IMG/VR virus record: IMGVR_UViG_3300047463_000166
Span: 1 to 64,000 of that record
Direction: 5' to 3' (one strand)
DNA from: a virus
DNA length: 64,000 nucleotides
The notes under the pieces were generated by a model. That model was not told where the DNA came from and ran no database searches. It saw only the letters and a list, made by a program, of their open reading frames with translations. A program made the translations under genes and the position numbers. Positions 30,830-39,270 of this stretch are shown here, in pieces (position 1 is the stretch's first letter; every line of letters begins with the position of its first letter).

Positions 30830-31052
30830 ACATGTGCCTCCCGATATCCCTGTTGATCCGTATGAGCGTAAGCCGAAACTTACGCTCGTACCGTGTGACC
30901 ACTTCTGGCTCGAAGTCAGAACGGTCCCTAACCAAGTCGTGATCGCAATCTGCAATCGTCGCGGGTGCCGGAAGCGGGGAACCTTTACGATGGAGGATTG
31001 GGGAGCCTTAGCACAAGAAGGACGGGCGTTGAACAAACCGGTGAGGGTATAA
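30819..31052 (+). CDS. Hypothetical zinc-site protein (77 aa)
   Basis: The ATG at 30819 has AGAGGT eight bases upstream; ATG 30813 is closer to it and less likely. CDHFW near the N-terminus and CNRRGCRKRG later could form a C-x-H/C-x4-C zinc site. It overlaps the kinase by 11 bases. Function unknown. Confidence 0.65.
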   Translation: MANEHVPPDIPVDPYERKPKLTLVPCDHFWLEVRTVPNQVVIAICNRRGCRKRGTFTMEDWGALAQEGRALNKPVRV

Positions 31053-31216
31053 TGACAAGACTCGTACAGATTGGCGATTGGATTTGTTTTCAACAATTAG
31101 GGAGTCCGACGTACGCTCTGGTGCTGTATATCCTTGACGAAGGATCAAGACTTGGGCGGAAAGTAGTGACGACAAATGGTGAAATCCACGAGTCATCGAT
31201 TCTTGAGATTCGTTGA
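31052..31216 (+). CDS. Hypothetical small protein (54 aa), last rightward gene
   Basis: TAATG overlap with the previous gene. A beta-rich SH3-like short product (QIGDWICFQQLG, YALVLYILDEG). Its stop is one base from the end of the convergent structural block, with no clear terminator between. Confidence 0.65.
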   Translation: MTRLVQIGDWICFQQLGSPTYALVLYILDEGSRLGRKVVTTNGEIHESSILEIR

Positions 31217-31217
31217 G

Positions 31218-31592
31218 TTAAGGTTTGAGACTAGAGAGCAGATATCCGGCGACACCTGTTGCCAGAGAGCCAATGAAAGCCCATACGACTTTCCACATGG
31301 AGCCAACTTTACCCTTTAGGTCGTGAACATGCGTCACCAAACCTGGGGTCTCGGCTGAACCGTACATCTGTAAGTGCATTTCCTTAAAGTCTTTGTGGTA
31401 ATGGTCGTCGATCGCCTTGTGCTCTCGATGCTCCGCGATGAGGGTATTAAGAGCTTGCTGATTCGCGTGAAAAAGAAGAGCATTCTCATGCACTGAAGCT
31501 GTCAGTCTTTCGACATCTTTTGAGATGGAAATGATGAGTGCTTCTGGTGACTCCAACGCCATACCTACCTTATTTCCCTTATCTTCTGCCAC
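31218..31592 (-). CDS. Coiled-coil membrane-anchored protein, XhlA-like (124 aa)
   Basis: GTG start with AGGAGG. A central helix rich in His and charged residues (HREHKAIDDHYHKDF) is followed by one C-terminal transmembrane span (VVWAFIGSLATGVAGYLLSSL). The architecture resembles haemolysin XhlA-like phage proteins that help holin function. Last gene of the leftward block, beyond the tail spikes. The exact role is unproven. Confidence 0.65.
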   Translation of the reverse strand: MAEDKGNKVGMALESPEALIISISKDVERLTASVHENALLFHANQQALNTLIAEHREHKAIDDHYHKDFKEMHLQMYGSAETPGLVTHVHDLKGKVGSMWKVVWAFIGSLATGVAGYLLSSLKP

Positions 31593-31624
31593 AGTTGACC
31601 CTCCTTAATATACGCGGAAAAGCC

Positions 31625-32095
31625 TTATGGAAGCAAGGCTGGATCCTGAATTGTAACATAAGGAAAGACGTGTGCAGACTCATTTTCTGATGATACGAAC
31701 TCATTGCGAACTAAGGGAAATTTTCTAAGCAGCCCGTTGAGACCTGCTGAGGGAATCGAAATAGTGACGGTTTGTGTACCGGCGTACAGACTCCGATCTG
31801 ATCCAGCCGCGTTTGTGACATATGGCAGACCGGCATCGGCAAAATTCATTGTGGACAAATCGATCGCCGCGTCGTAGGTCTCGATTACGAACGGGAGACC
31901 GGCATATGCCTTATCCAGCTCATTATTTTGAAGGTCACCGGATGTGGTCGTCTCAGCCGCGTTCCTCACGAATACGACGCCTTGAAAATCAAGATCAAGG
32001 GCGTACGTATCGATCGATAATTTTGCGGAGGTCTCACAGAAGACCAATCCCGCGTGAGCAATATCCAGCGGTGTCAAATTACTTGGTAGTGCCAT
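31625..32095 (-). CDS. Hypothetical virion-associated protein (156 aa)
   Basis: Contains repeated motifs of the form F-A-D-A-G-L-P-Y/F-V and Y-A-G-L-P-F-V about 25 residues apart, suggesting a short beta-solenoid or repeat fold. Directly downstream of the spike genes, so probably a tail-tip accessory. No known family. Confidence 0.65.
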   Translation of the reverse strand: MALPSNLTPLDIAHAGLVFCETSAKLSIDTYALDLDFQGVVFVRNAAETTTSGDLQNNELDKAYAGLPFVIETYDAAIDLSTMNFADAGLPYVTNAAGSDRSLYAGTQTVTISIPSAGLNGLLRKFPLVRNEFVSSENESAHVFPYVTIQDPALLP

Positions 32096-32097
32096 GT

Positions 32098-34275
32098 CTA
32101 CGCCTGTTGTGCTGAGAAGTCATCGATGTAGAGCGAGTACGTTGTCCCGCCATACACATGTACTTCTAATTCAATCACACCGGCCTCGGTCGGTCCAAGT
32201 GTAATCGTGACCTTTTCCCATGTGTCGGCTGCGACTGTGATGCTTGAACTCACGTCGTTCTCAATGCCAGTCAGTTGTCCGCCACGGCACACGAGTTTTC
32301 CCGTAATGCCGGTATTTGTTCGTCTCATCCAGACCGAGACTGTGACCGTTGCGCTTGCATTGACAGCCAGTTTTGCGAGTGGATAGATGAATGGAAAGTT
32401 TGAATTGAACATTGTTGTGGTTGTAGGACTGATCTTCCATGAGAGCCCACTCGCTGTATGACGAACGGAGTTTTCAGAGAACACGGTACATGCGAGTCCA
32501 CCGGCATAGAGTCGATGATCGCCGCTCGTGCCGTTGAAGTTACGAAAACGAATGCCTGTTCGTTTGTGCCATGTCCCAGGAATCGCGTTGTCGAACTTCG
32601 TGGTTTCAGCTAATGAGGATTTGAGCACCACAATGTCTTGTGGATAGTTGCCTGGATTGCCGTGAATAATTCCACCAGATGTGTTCCCGCTTGTCGTAAT
32701 GGAGTTGTACGTACCAGTACCCATCCCTAAATATGCGCCATGTGAACTGCATCCTGTTGCTGTGAGGGCTTTCACGGTCCAGTTGGCCCACGTTCCATTG
32801 TCGTGTACCCATCCATAGCGAGCGTGGTCGGCTGAAGTCACAGTGCCGAAGATCCAATAATAATTATTCGCCGTAAGCCCATTAATACCGTCTCGGCAAT
32901 TCTTCGTAATGAGCGTATCGACTCGTGAGAATATATTCTCGTTGTCGAGGTAGAACCCATACCCATAATACACACCAGCATCTCCCCCTGATAACGTCAC
33001 GATCTTTGTGAAGATGTTATCTGAACCAAACATTTTCACTCCGGAGCTACCAAACGGGCACACGCCGATGTAGTCTATTGTCGAGTCACTGATGTTGACA
33101 TTGACACCTACATCACAACCACCAGCCCAAATGGTCCCGATCTGTGCCGATCCAGCACCAGTAAAGTGCCATCCTGTCGAATATCGATAACAGCCAATTT
33201 TGTCGAATTTGTAATATGATTTCGATCCCGCTCTGATACCGTACCCATACCCTGTGCGCCCATCAAAGTACGTCCCGTCGAGATTCTGTGTCGTCATCGC
33301 TGTCTGATCCCACCCACCGGAGAAGGTGATGAGTGAACCAGCCGAGCCACTGTCTTGCAGTTCTTGGACAACTGTAAATCCAAATTGCGGTTGATCGGTT
33401 GCAATCGTCTTTCGTATCCATGCTGTGACAGATTCCGTCACTCCAGAATACCCACGAGAAAGACCACTGATTTGATAATATGCGATACCAGGCCAGAAAT
33501 CGAGTTTCACAGTCGTTCCGTTGATATTCAAGATCGGGTACCACATCTCGTCGCCGCCTGTATTCTTTCCGATCAAAGTCTGTAAGTTCAAACAATCATC
33601 ACCAGCCGCTCGTGTCGTACTGATATTGTCGAGGTACACATCGCAAGCCCCTGGATCGAGATCACAATAGAGCGCGATCGACTGAATCGATGCACCCAAA
33701 GCCGAGCCCTTGTTAATGTAGACTGGAAACCATCGCCCTGTGTAGGCTTGTGCCGGTATCGCCAATGTATCGACAGTCGTCACACCGGCTGTATCGGAAC
33801 ACAGACGGATTGAAAGGGTATTTGCGGCCAAAGACGATGCGGTTTGAATCATGCACCAGAACGTAATGCCCTGGTAGGTGCTGTAGTTTTGAGCCGCACC
33901 GAGGGCAAAGTACGCCGCAAGACCGGTTGTGAAACCAGACGCAATGGCGATCTTGGCCGATTTATCTCCTGAGACACCACGGAAGTATGTCGTATCTGCC
34001 GTACAGGTGACGTTGGCTGAGGCCGTCCAAGCTGTGTCACCGTCTGTAATGAGGGCGTTCCTGGCCGATCCAAGGGTCACTGTTGCGCTTTTATTCGTGA
34101 AGGAGCCGGTCGTACCGAGCGACGTGGGGTTTGGGCTGCCCATGACCCTGATCGTGTCTCCTGGGGCAATTCTGGCTGCTGTAGCTCCACTTGTGATGGT
34201 CTTCCACCGGTTTGCAAAGGTCGTCCCGTCGTTTGAGTCATTTCCGCCTTCGTAATCTAAGTAAAAGGTCGCCAT
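32098..34275 (-). CDS. Tail spike-like beta-helix protein, paralogue 2 (725 aa)
   Basis: Shares its start (MATFYLDYEGGNDSNDGTTF) and overall plan with the next upstream gene. About residues 40-240 form a beta-sandwich-like region. About 330-590 are Gly/Asn-rich with short strands typical of right-handed beta-helix spikes. The C-terminal 130 residues (SVWMRRTNTGITGKL, VIELEVHVYGG) look like a carbohydrate-binding jelly roll. Likely receptor recognition or polysaccharide cleavage. Confidence 0.8.
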   Translation of the reverse strand: MATFYLDYEGGNDSNDGTTFANRWKTITSGATAARIAPGDTIRVMGSPNPTSLGTTGSFTNKSATVTLGSARNALITDGDTAWTASANVTCTADTTYFRGVSGDKSAKIAIASGFTTGLAAYFALGAAQNYSTYQGITFWCMIQTASSLAANTLSIRLCSDTAGVTTVDTLAIPAQAYTGRWFPVYINKGSALGASIQSIALYCDLDPGACDVYLDNISTTRAAGDDCLNLQTLIGKNTGGDEMWYPILNINGTTVKLDFWPGIAYYQISGLSRGYSGVTESVTAWIRKTIATDQPQFGFTVVQELQDSGSAGSLITFSGGWDQTAMTTQNLDGTYFDGRTGYGYGIRAGSKSYYKFDKIGCYRYSTGWHFTGAGSAQIGTIWAGGCDVGVNVNISDSTIDYIGVCPFGSSGVKMFGSDNIFTKIVTLSGGDAGVYYGYGFYLDNENIFSRVDTLITKNCRDGINGLTANNYYWIFGTVTSADHARYGWVHDNGTWANWTVKALTATGCSSHGAYLGMGTGTYNSITTSGNTSGGIIHGNPGNYPQDIVVLKSSLAETTKFDNAIPGTWHKRTGIRFRNFNGTSGDHRLYAGGLACTVFSENSVRHTASGLSWKISPTTTTMFNSNFPFIYPLAKLAVNASATVTVSVWMRRTNTGITGKLVCRGGQLTGIENDVSSSITVAADTWEKVTITLGPTEAGVIELEVHVYGGTTYSLYIDDFSAQQA

Positions 34276-36542
34276 TAGCTTACTCCTAAATCGTCAATGT
34301 AACATGAGTAGGTTGACCCACCGTACACCACCATTTCTAGTTCTACCACACCGGCTGCTGATGGTGTGACGGTCACACTCAACTGCTGCCATGTATCCGC
34401 TGCTGCTGTTATGCTCGAAGTTTGGTCGCTCGTGATCCCCGCCAACTGGTACGCTCGAAGTCTTAGAGTGGCTGTCAGACCAGTGTTCGTCCGGCGAGCC
34501 CACACGGTAATCGTCTTTGACACACCAGCCGGTAAATAAACTTTTGCAAACGGCCATATGAACGGCGTTTGAGCCGTCCAGTAGGTTGTAGACTGTGGAG
34601 AAATCTTCCATGCCAAACCACTCGCGGTATGACGCACTGAGCTTTCAGAAAACACTTCGGTACGGTGTGAACCTGACCCATAATAATTTCGATGATCTCC
34701 GCTTGTGCCGTTATAATCGTGGATATGAAGACCGCCCTGACTCGAACTATAGGAACCAGAATCAAAAAACACTGGAGTCGTACAGGTCAATGATGATTTC
34801 AAAATGTCGAGTTGAGTTTTTCCACCACTAAATCGAATGCCGATCCCTGTACCTGTCGCAGTAAAATCACCGATAACGACACGCGAGCCACATGATCCGT
34901 TCGATGAGAGCCAGAGAGCTTGGCATGAGCTATTCGTTGCACAGACCATTTGTTTGATGAAAAAATTTCTATGGTCGCTATCAAGATTACCAAACGCAAC
35001 TGATGTAGATGCGAGTGCGTCTGAATCGACAAGATCAATCGTGCTATCTGTTGCAATGGCAAACGACACACCAAATGTGCCGTGATTCTTTGAGTACGCT
35101 GCTCCGACCCAACTATTGATAAAGGAGCCAGTGAACGACACGCCTCCATAGTAGGAGGAGCCAGTACGAATTTCGGTGACTTTAATATCGGCAATCGACG
35201 GAAGGTTCACCGCCGTATGGACGCCACTGTACCCGTTTCCGTACGCCCACATTTTATTCAGGGTGATGTTTTGTAGGTTGAGAGAATTGAACCCTTCGGC
35301 GTTTCCACACGCCCACAAGATACCGGTCGCTTCTACCGCACGGTAGGTCGCATCGACCAGACCAGTCCCACCATGAAGATAGTGACCAACCACGTTGTTG
35401 TTTGTGTGAATATCACCGATCCACTTCATGCCAGTTGATGTACCATCTGCACGAATGCCGTAGTAATACCGAACGAAGTTCATCTTCTCCGTCCAGATAT
35501 AATTCTTCGAGGAGATATGATAGCCATAACCAAATCCACTCTGGCCGTCAAACCATGTTTCCCCTGTTTGTGTAGACATGTCTGTTGTGTTCCACCCACC
35601 AGAAAATGTAATAGGTGTTCCAAGCGTTCCACTGTCCTGTACTGCTTGTACAGCAGTCGTACTCGCCGCTACAAGGTCTGTCTTAATGGTCTTGCGAATA
35701 TAACCAGTCACGGTCTCCGTAGTACCGTAATAACCTTTCCACGATGCAATCGAGGCTACCGCAATGGTAGGATTGGCATCGAGGAGCAATGTTGTACCGC
35801 TGATACTTCTGAGACCCCACCATGTCTCTGTCGAAGTATTCTTCCCGATTAGAGTGGTGAGATTCAGACAATCATTTCCAGCGGCCTTCGTTGTACTGAT
35901 GTTATCGATGAAGAGGTTAATGGTCCCAGGATCAGAAATCGCATTGATTGAGATCGAGCGAATTGCCGAGCCAAGAGCCGAGCCTTTATTGACGTATACC
36001 GGCACCCATTGACCAACCTGTGAGATTGCAGGAATGGCGAATGAGTCAACAACAGTTTCCCCAACTGTGTCAGAGCAGAAATCAAGTGTGAGAACACCGG
36101 CTGCGAGGGTTGCCGTAGTGACTTGGAACCAGAAAGTCACACCTTCATACGAACTGTAGTTCTGGTTCGACCCAAGATCAAGATACGCCACTTTACCGGT
36201 CGCAAAACCAGCCGCGATTGCATGTTTGGCCGATCCTGTCGATGTTCGATAAACCGTCGTATCAGCGGTACACGTCACGTTTGCTGACGCTGTCCACGCT
36301 GTATCGCAATTCGTTACAAGAGCATTGAGTGCTGATGCCAACGTCACGGTTGCTGATCCGTTTGTCCAGGTCGCATTGACGGCAAGCGAGGTCGGGTCAG
36401 GAGACTGCTTCACGCGGATCGTATCACCAGGCGCAATACGCGCAGCCGTGGCTCCCGATGTAATCGTCTTCCATCGGTTTGCGAATGTCGTTCCGTCGTT
36501 GGCGTCATTACCGCCTTCGTAGTCAAGATAGAATGTTGCCAT
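34275..36542 (-). CDS. Tail spike-like beta-helix protein, paralogue 1 (755 aa)
   Basis: About 60-80 N-terminal residues are almost identical to the gene at 32098. The central beta-helix region is diverged (NYIWTEKMNFVRYYYG, WVGAAYSKNHG). The C-terminal jelly-roll-like domain (VWARRTNTGLTATL, VVELEMVVYGGSTYS) is conserved again. This mosaic of conserved ends and variable centre is typical of receptor-binding spikes evolving to new surface sugars. It starts at the stop of the nuclease gene. Confidence 0.8.
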   Translation of the reverse strand: MATFYLDYEGGNDANDGTTFANRWKTITSGATAARIAPGDTIRVKQSPDPTSLAVNATWTNGSATVTLASALNALVTNCDTAWTASANVTCTADTTVYRTSTGSAKHAIAAGFATGKVAYLDLGSNQNYSSYEGVTFWFQVTTATLAAGVLTLDFCSDTVGETVVDSFAIPAISQVGQWVPVYVNKGSALGSAIRSISINAISDPGTINLFIDNISTTKAAGNDCLNLTTLIGKNTSTETWWGLRSISGTTLLLDANPTIAVASIASWKGYYGTTETVTGYIRKTIKTDLVAASTTAVQAVQDSGTLGTPITFSGGWNTTDMSTQTGETWFDGQSGFGYGYHISSKNYIWTEKMNFVRYYYGIRADGTSTGMKWIGDIHTNNNVVGHYLHGGTGLVDATYRAVEATGILWACGNAEGFNSLNLQNITLNKMWAYGNGYSGVHTAVNLPSIADIKVTEIRTGSSYYGGVSFTGSFINSWVGAAYSKNHGTFGVSFAIATDSTIDLVDSDALASTSVAFGNLDSDHRNFFIKQMVCATNSSCQALWLSSNGSCGSRVVIGDFTATGTGIGIRFSGGKTQLDILKSSLTCTTPVFFDSGSYSSSQGGLHIHDYNGTSGDHRNYYGSGSHRTEVFSESSVRHTASGLAWKISPQSTTYWTAQTPFIWPFAKVYLPAGVSKTITVWARRTNTGLTATLRLRAYQLAGITSDQTSSITAAADTWQQLSVTVTPSAAGVVELEMVVYGGSTYSCYIDDLGVS

Positions 36543-36859
36543 TACATCACCTTCGCATGACCAGCATCAAGCATGGCCTTGTTGACATTTCGACCGAGAA
36601 TCGTTTGGTCGTACAGTGTGCCAAGTAGTCTCCCATACTTATCATCTCGGTCCAACACCGTTTGGATCACGGTGATCTTAGGGAGAATACTGATAAGGTA
36701 CTCTTTGGCTAACGGTCCCTCCGGTATGTTCATCTCAGGGGCATTGACCCCAAGAAGTCTTACCGTCTTTGTGACTTTGATATGCAGGCCAAGGTCGATT
36801 GTCACGACGACCGTGTCACCATCAATGACTCTATCAACTGTACAGAAGTACGTGTACAT
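36542..36859 (-). CDS. Staphylococcal-nuclease-like (thermonuclease) protein (105 aa)
   Basis: RVIDGDTVVVTIDLG, RLLGVNAPE and DKYGRLLG are the three conserved SNase regions, with catalytic Arg/Glu (R-L-L-G-V-N-A-P-E) and the second Arg (Y-G-R) present. There is no signal peptide. The ATG at 36859 has AGGAG; an upstream in-frame ATG lacks one. It is placed inside the tail-fibre operon, so it may be a virion-borne or lysis-time nuclease rather than a replication enzyme. Shorter than the secreted bacterial enzyme because export and tail regions are missing. Confidence 0.88.
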   Translation of the reverse strand: MYTYFCTVDRVIDGDTVVVTIDLGLHIKVTKTVRLLGVNAPEMNIPEGPLAKEYLISILPKITVIQTVLDRDDKYGRLLGTLYDQTILGRNVNKAMLDAGHAKVM

Positions 36860-36867
36860 GGTGCTCC

Positions 36868-38736
36868 TTATAAGAACTGTTCGCACGTCAACGCGAAGGT
36901 GAATGTCATATTATTCGTTGCGTCATTGTTCGTGATCTTAATATGGAGTTCGCTTGTATTGTCCGAATCCAGATACATAAACGGAAGTCGATCGGTGTAA
37001 ATACGACTGTTCGCTGTTGAGCTAATCCCTGTCGCTGAGTATAACAAGTCTGCGGCGAGGAAGGTATCTTTCGCGTAGATATTCACATCGTATGTTCCTG
37101 TGGAGGTACCACCCGTCTCAGTCAGTTTCAAGAGATATACAAGGCCGCGATTGACGAAGCTCGTTTTATTGAAGCTGGTACTGGTATTTGCTGCGGCGAC
37201 GTTGCTCGCGCTGCTGAATGCTTTGGTCTGTGTGCCGACGCCAGTCACACGAATGTAATAGCCCATGAGCCATACGCGCACGTTACAGGTTCCTGAACCG
37301 GACGCCGTCTTTAAGTATTCGTAACCGATCGTCGGGCTCGATGTATTACCGTTGTCACCAGGAATGACGAGCGTCGAGAGATAGCCGCTGTGCTCTGATG
37401 TTCCACCCCACACGGTATAAGACTTCGTCGGTGACGAGACCGCACCGTACTGCTTGAACTTGATGTTGATGGTTGAGCCAGGAGCACTGTCCCAAAACGC
37501 AACCCGCAATACGAGAGCTGCCACACCTTGAGGGGCATCTGAAATGTATCCATCGCCACTCGGTCCTAGATTCTTTTGCACGTACGCACCGTCTGTGCTT
37601 CCAGCTAACTGTTCCAGAATCAAGATGGGGTCATCGAGTGCCTTGTATTTCGTGAGTCCTTGTGCGCCAAGATCTATGCCTGACCCACTTCCCATATCAT
37701 TGAAGGTAGTTCCGTCGTTGGTATATTGCCATTTGTCTGTGGTCTCGTTCCATCGGAGAGAGACATCAGGACTTGTTCCTCGTTCAATGGTAAAAGAGCC
37801 GTTGCTGGATGGTGTTCCAGTAACCGTTCGCAAGAGTTTGAAATCTGCGGAGTCAGTACCGATATCAGTGTTCTGAGCATGTGATCCGGTACCACCACCA
37901 CGAGCCCACGTCCGTTTATCCGTGACGGTCGAAATTGCCCCGCCTGATGTAACAACTGTAAATAGTGGGATTCTTCCTGACGTGAAACCGGAAGTGTTGG
38001 CGGTGACGGCTCCGGTTGAGACATTGACTTCGACGTAGTTGGTTGTGGCGTTTGTGAGGGCCACAGTTCCATCTGATGTGGATGTGACGACGTTATCATT
38101 GTGAACCAGTCCTCCATAGTAACCGAAGTTCAAACCAGAGTGTGCCGCGCTTCGTTCTGCGTATTGTCCAGGTAAGAACGTGCTGGCAGCCGCGATTGCA
38201 TCGAGCCGTGCATCCAAACTATCGTAACCAGAGATCGCCGCATTATAATCATCGCCATCGAACAAGATGTCGCAGGTGCTTGAGTAGAATATAACCGACG
38301 ACACGACATGTGTTGACGCATCCCACGAAAACTGCCATGCGGTATCAGCGGTTGCACTGGTTGTGACAGTGGGGATACCACCGGTCGGGACGTTTAAGTA
38401 CAGTGTGGCGGTAGAGAAACTGAGTAGCGCGATCGTGGTCTGAAGTGACGTGCGGTATTCCGATCCACTCCAATACGAGCCAGCCGCGACTGTCATGTTG
38501 TACGGTGACGGGCTCAATGTCGCCGCGACAGGTTTATAGCTCGCCTTGCCGATGATCCCGTTTCGATCGTAAATTTCATTGAGCCGTACATCAGCCCCGA
38601 CACTACTCGCCGTACCTTGCACGGAAGAATAGAGTGAATTGATCGCGGCTTCGATCTTCGTGTAGTTCGACTCATGATCGGCCACATAGGAAGCTGAGGC
38701 CGCAAAGACTTTGACAAGTGAGACTGTTGTCGCCAT
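36868..38736 (-). CDS. Tail fibre-like protein (622 aa)
   Basis: AAAGGAG precedes the ATG. A helical N-terminal segment (DHESNYTKIEAAINSLYSS) is followed by beta-rich Ser/Thr/Gly-rich regions, typical of trimeric fibres. Around residues 210-330, FTSGRIPLFTVVTSGGAISTVTDKR resembles phage fibre/baseplate collar segments. The C-terminal 250 residues appear to contain a carbohydrate-binding-like domain. Assigned by composition and context. Confidence 0.7.
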   Translation of the reverse strand: MATTVSLVKVFAASASYVADHESNYTKIEAAINSLYSSVQGTASSVGADVRLNEIYDRNGIIGKASYKPVAATLSPSPYNMTVAAGSYWSGSEYRTSLQTTIALLSFSTATLYLNVPTGGIPTVTTSATADTAWQFSWDASTHVVSSVIFYSSTCDILFDGDDYNAAISGYDSLDARLDAIAAASTFLPGQYAERSAAHSGLNFGYYGGLVHNDNVVTSTSDGTVALTNATTNYVEVNVSTGAVTANTSGFTSGRIPLFTVVTSGGAISTVTDKRTWARGGGTGSHAQNTDIGTDSADFKLLRTVTGTPSSNGSFTIERGTSPDVSLRWNETTDKWQYTNDGTTFNDMGSGSGIDLGAQGLTKYKALDDPILILEQLAGSTDGAYVQKNLGPSGDGYISDAPQGVAALVLRVAFWDSAPGSTINIKFKQYGAVSSPTKSYTVWGGTSEHSGYLSTLVIPGDNGNTSSPTIGYEYLKTASGSGTCNVRVWLMGYYIRVTGVGTQTKAFSSASNVAAANTSTSFNKTSFVNRGLVYLLKLTETGGTSTGTYDVNIYAKDTFLAADLLYSATGISSTANSRIYTDRLPFMYLDSDNTSELHIKITNNDATNNMTFTFALTCEQFL

Positions 38737-38745
38737 AACACTCCT

Positions 38746-39270
38746 TTAGGGGGTCGTAAAGACGTACTGAAGATTTCCTTGGGCGTCGTATTTACCTAAC
38801 GTCCCATAAGGAAGTTTACCATAGACAAACCCGCCATTGACAGCAGGATTTCCAAGGTCGCTGTAGTTCAGTAAGGTATAGGTGGAGCCGTACGTCGTGG
38901 TCGCTCCTTGTGTGTATCCTGTGTCAGAGTAGGTCACAACGATGAGATGTGTTTGTCCGTTGACGATTGACGCCAATCCCACAATCTCGTACGTTCGTGT
39001 CAATTCCATCCGGCGCAGTCGGACCTTCGTGCTTGGACCGGCTTTGTGAACGCCATGCGAAGCGTCGGCAATCGGAATGGACTTGACAACGGTATTGGAG
39101 TCTGGTCTCGTTCCATCTCCACCAAGATCAACATCCATGACCCACATGTACGTGCTCAGAGCGTAGTCGAACCACTGATAAGCCGGAGAAACCGATGTAC
39201 CGATAATCTCGTCGTACCGACGAGGTACGCGAGAGTCAATCAACTGTATGAGAGGTTGCTGTACACCCAT
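38746..39270 (-). CDS. Hypothetical tail-tip protein (174 aa)
   Basis: TAATG-coupled to the 520-aa tail protein. Beta-rich, with Thr/Tyr-rich strands (TYEIVGLASIVNGQTHLIVVTYS). No family recognised; context places it in the tail tip. Confidence 0.65.
   Translation of the reverse strand: MGVQQPLIQLIDSRVPRRYDEIIGTSVSPAYQWFDYALSTYMWVMDVDLGGDGTRPDSNTVVKSIPIADASHGVHKAGPSTKVRLRRMELTRTYEIVGLASIVNGQTHLIVVTYSDTGYTQGATTTYGSTYTLLNYSDLGNPAVNGGFVYGKLPYGTLGKYDAQGNLQYVFTTP

Noticed and set aside
10260-31216. Integrase, excisionase or CI-like repressor
   Set aside because: No tyrosine or serine recombinase motif and no phage repressor-type protein was found in any gene of the block.
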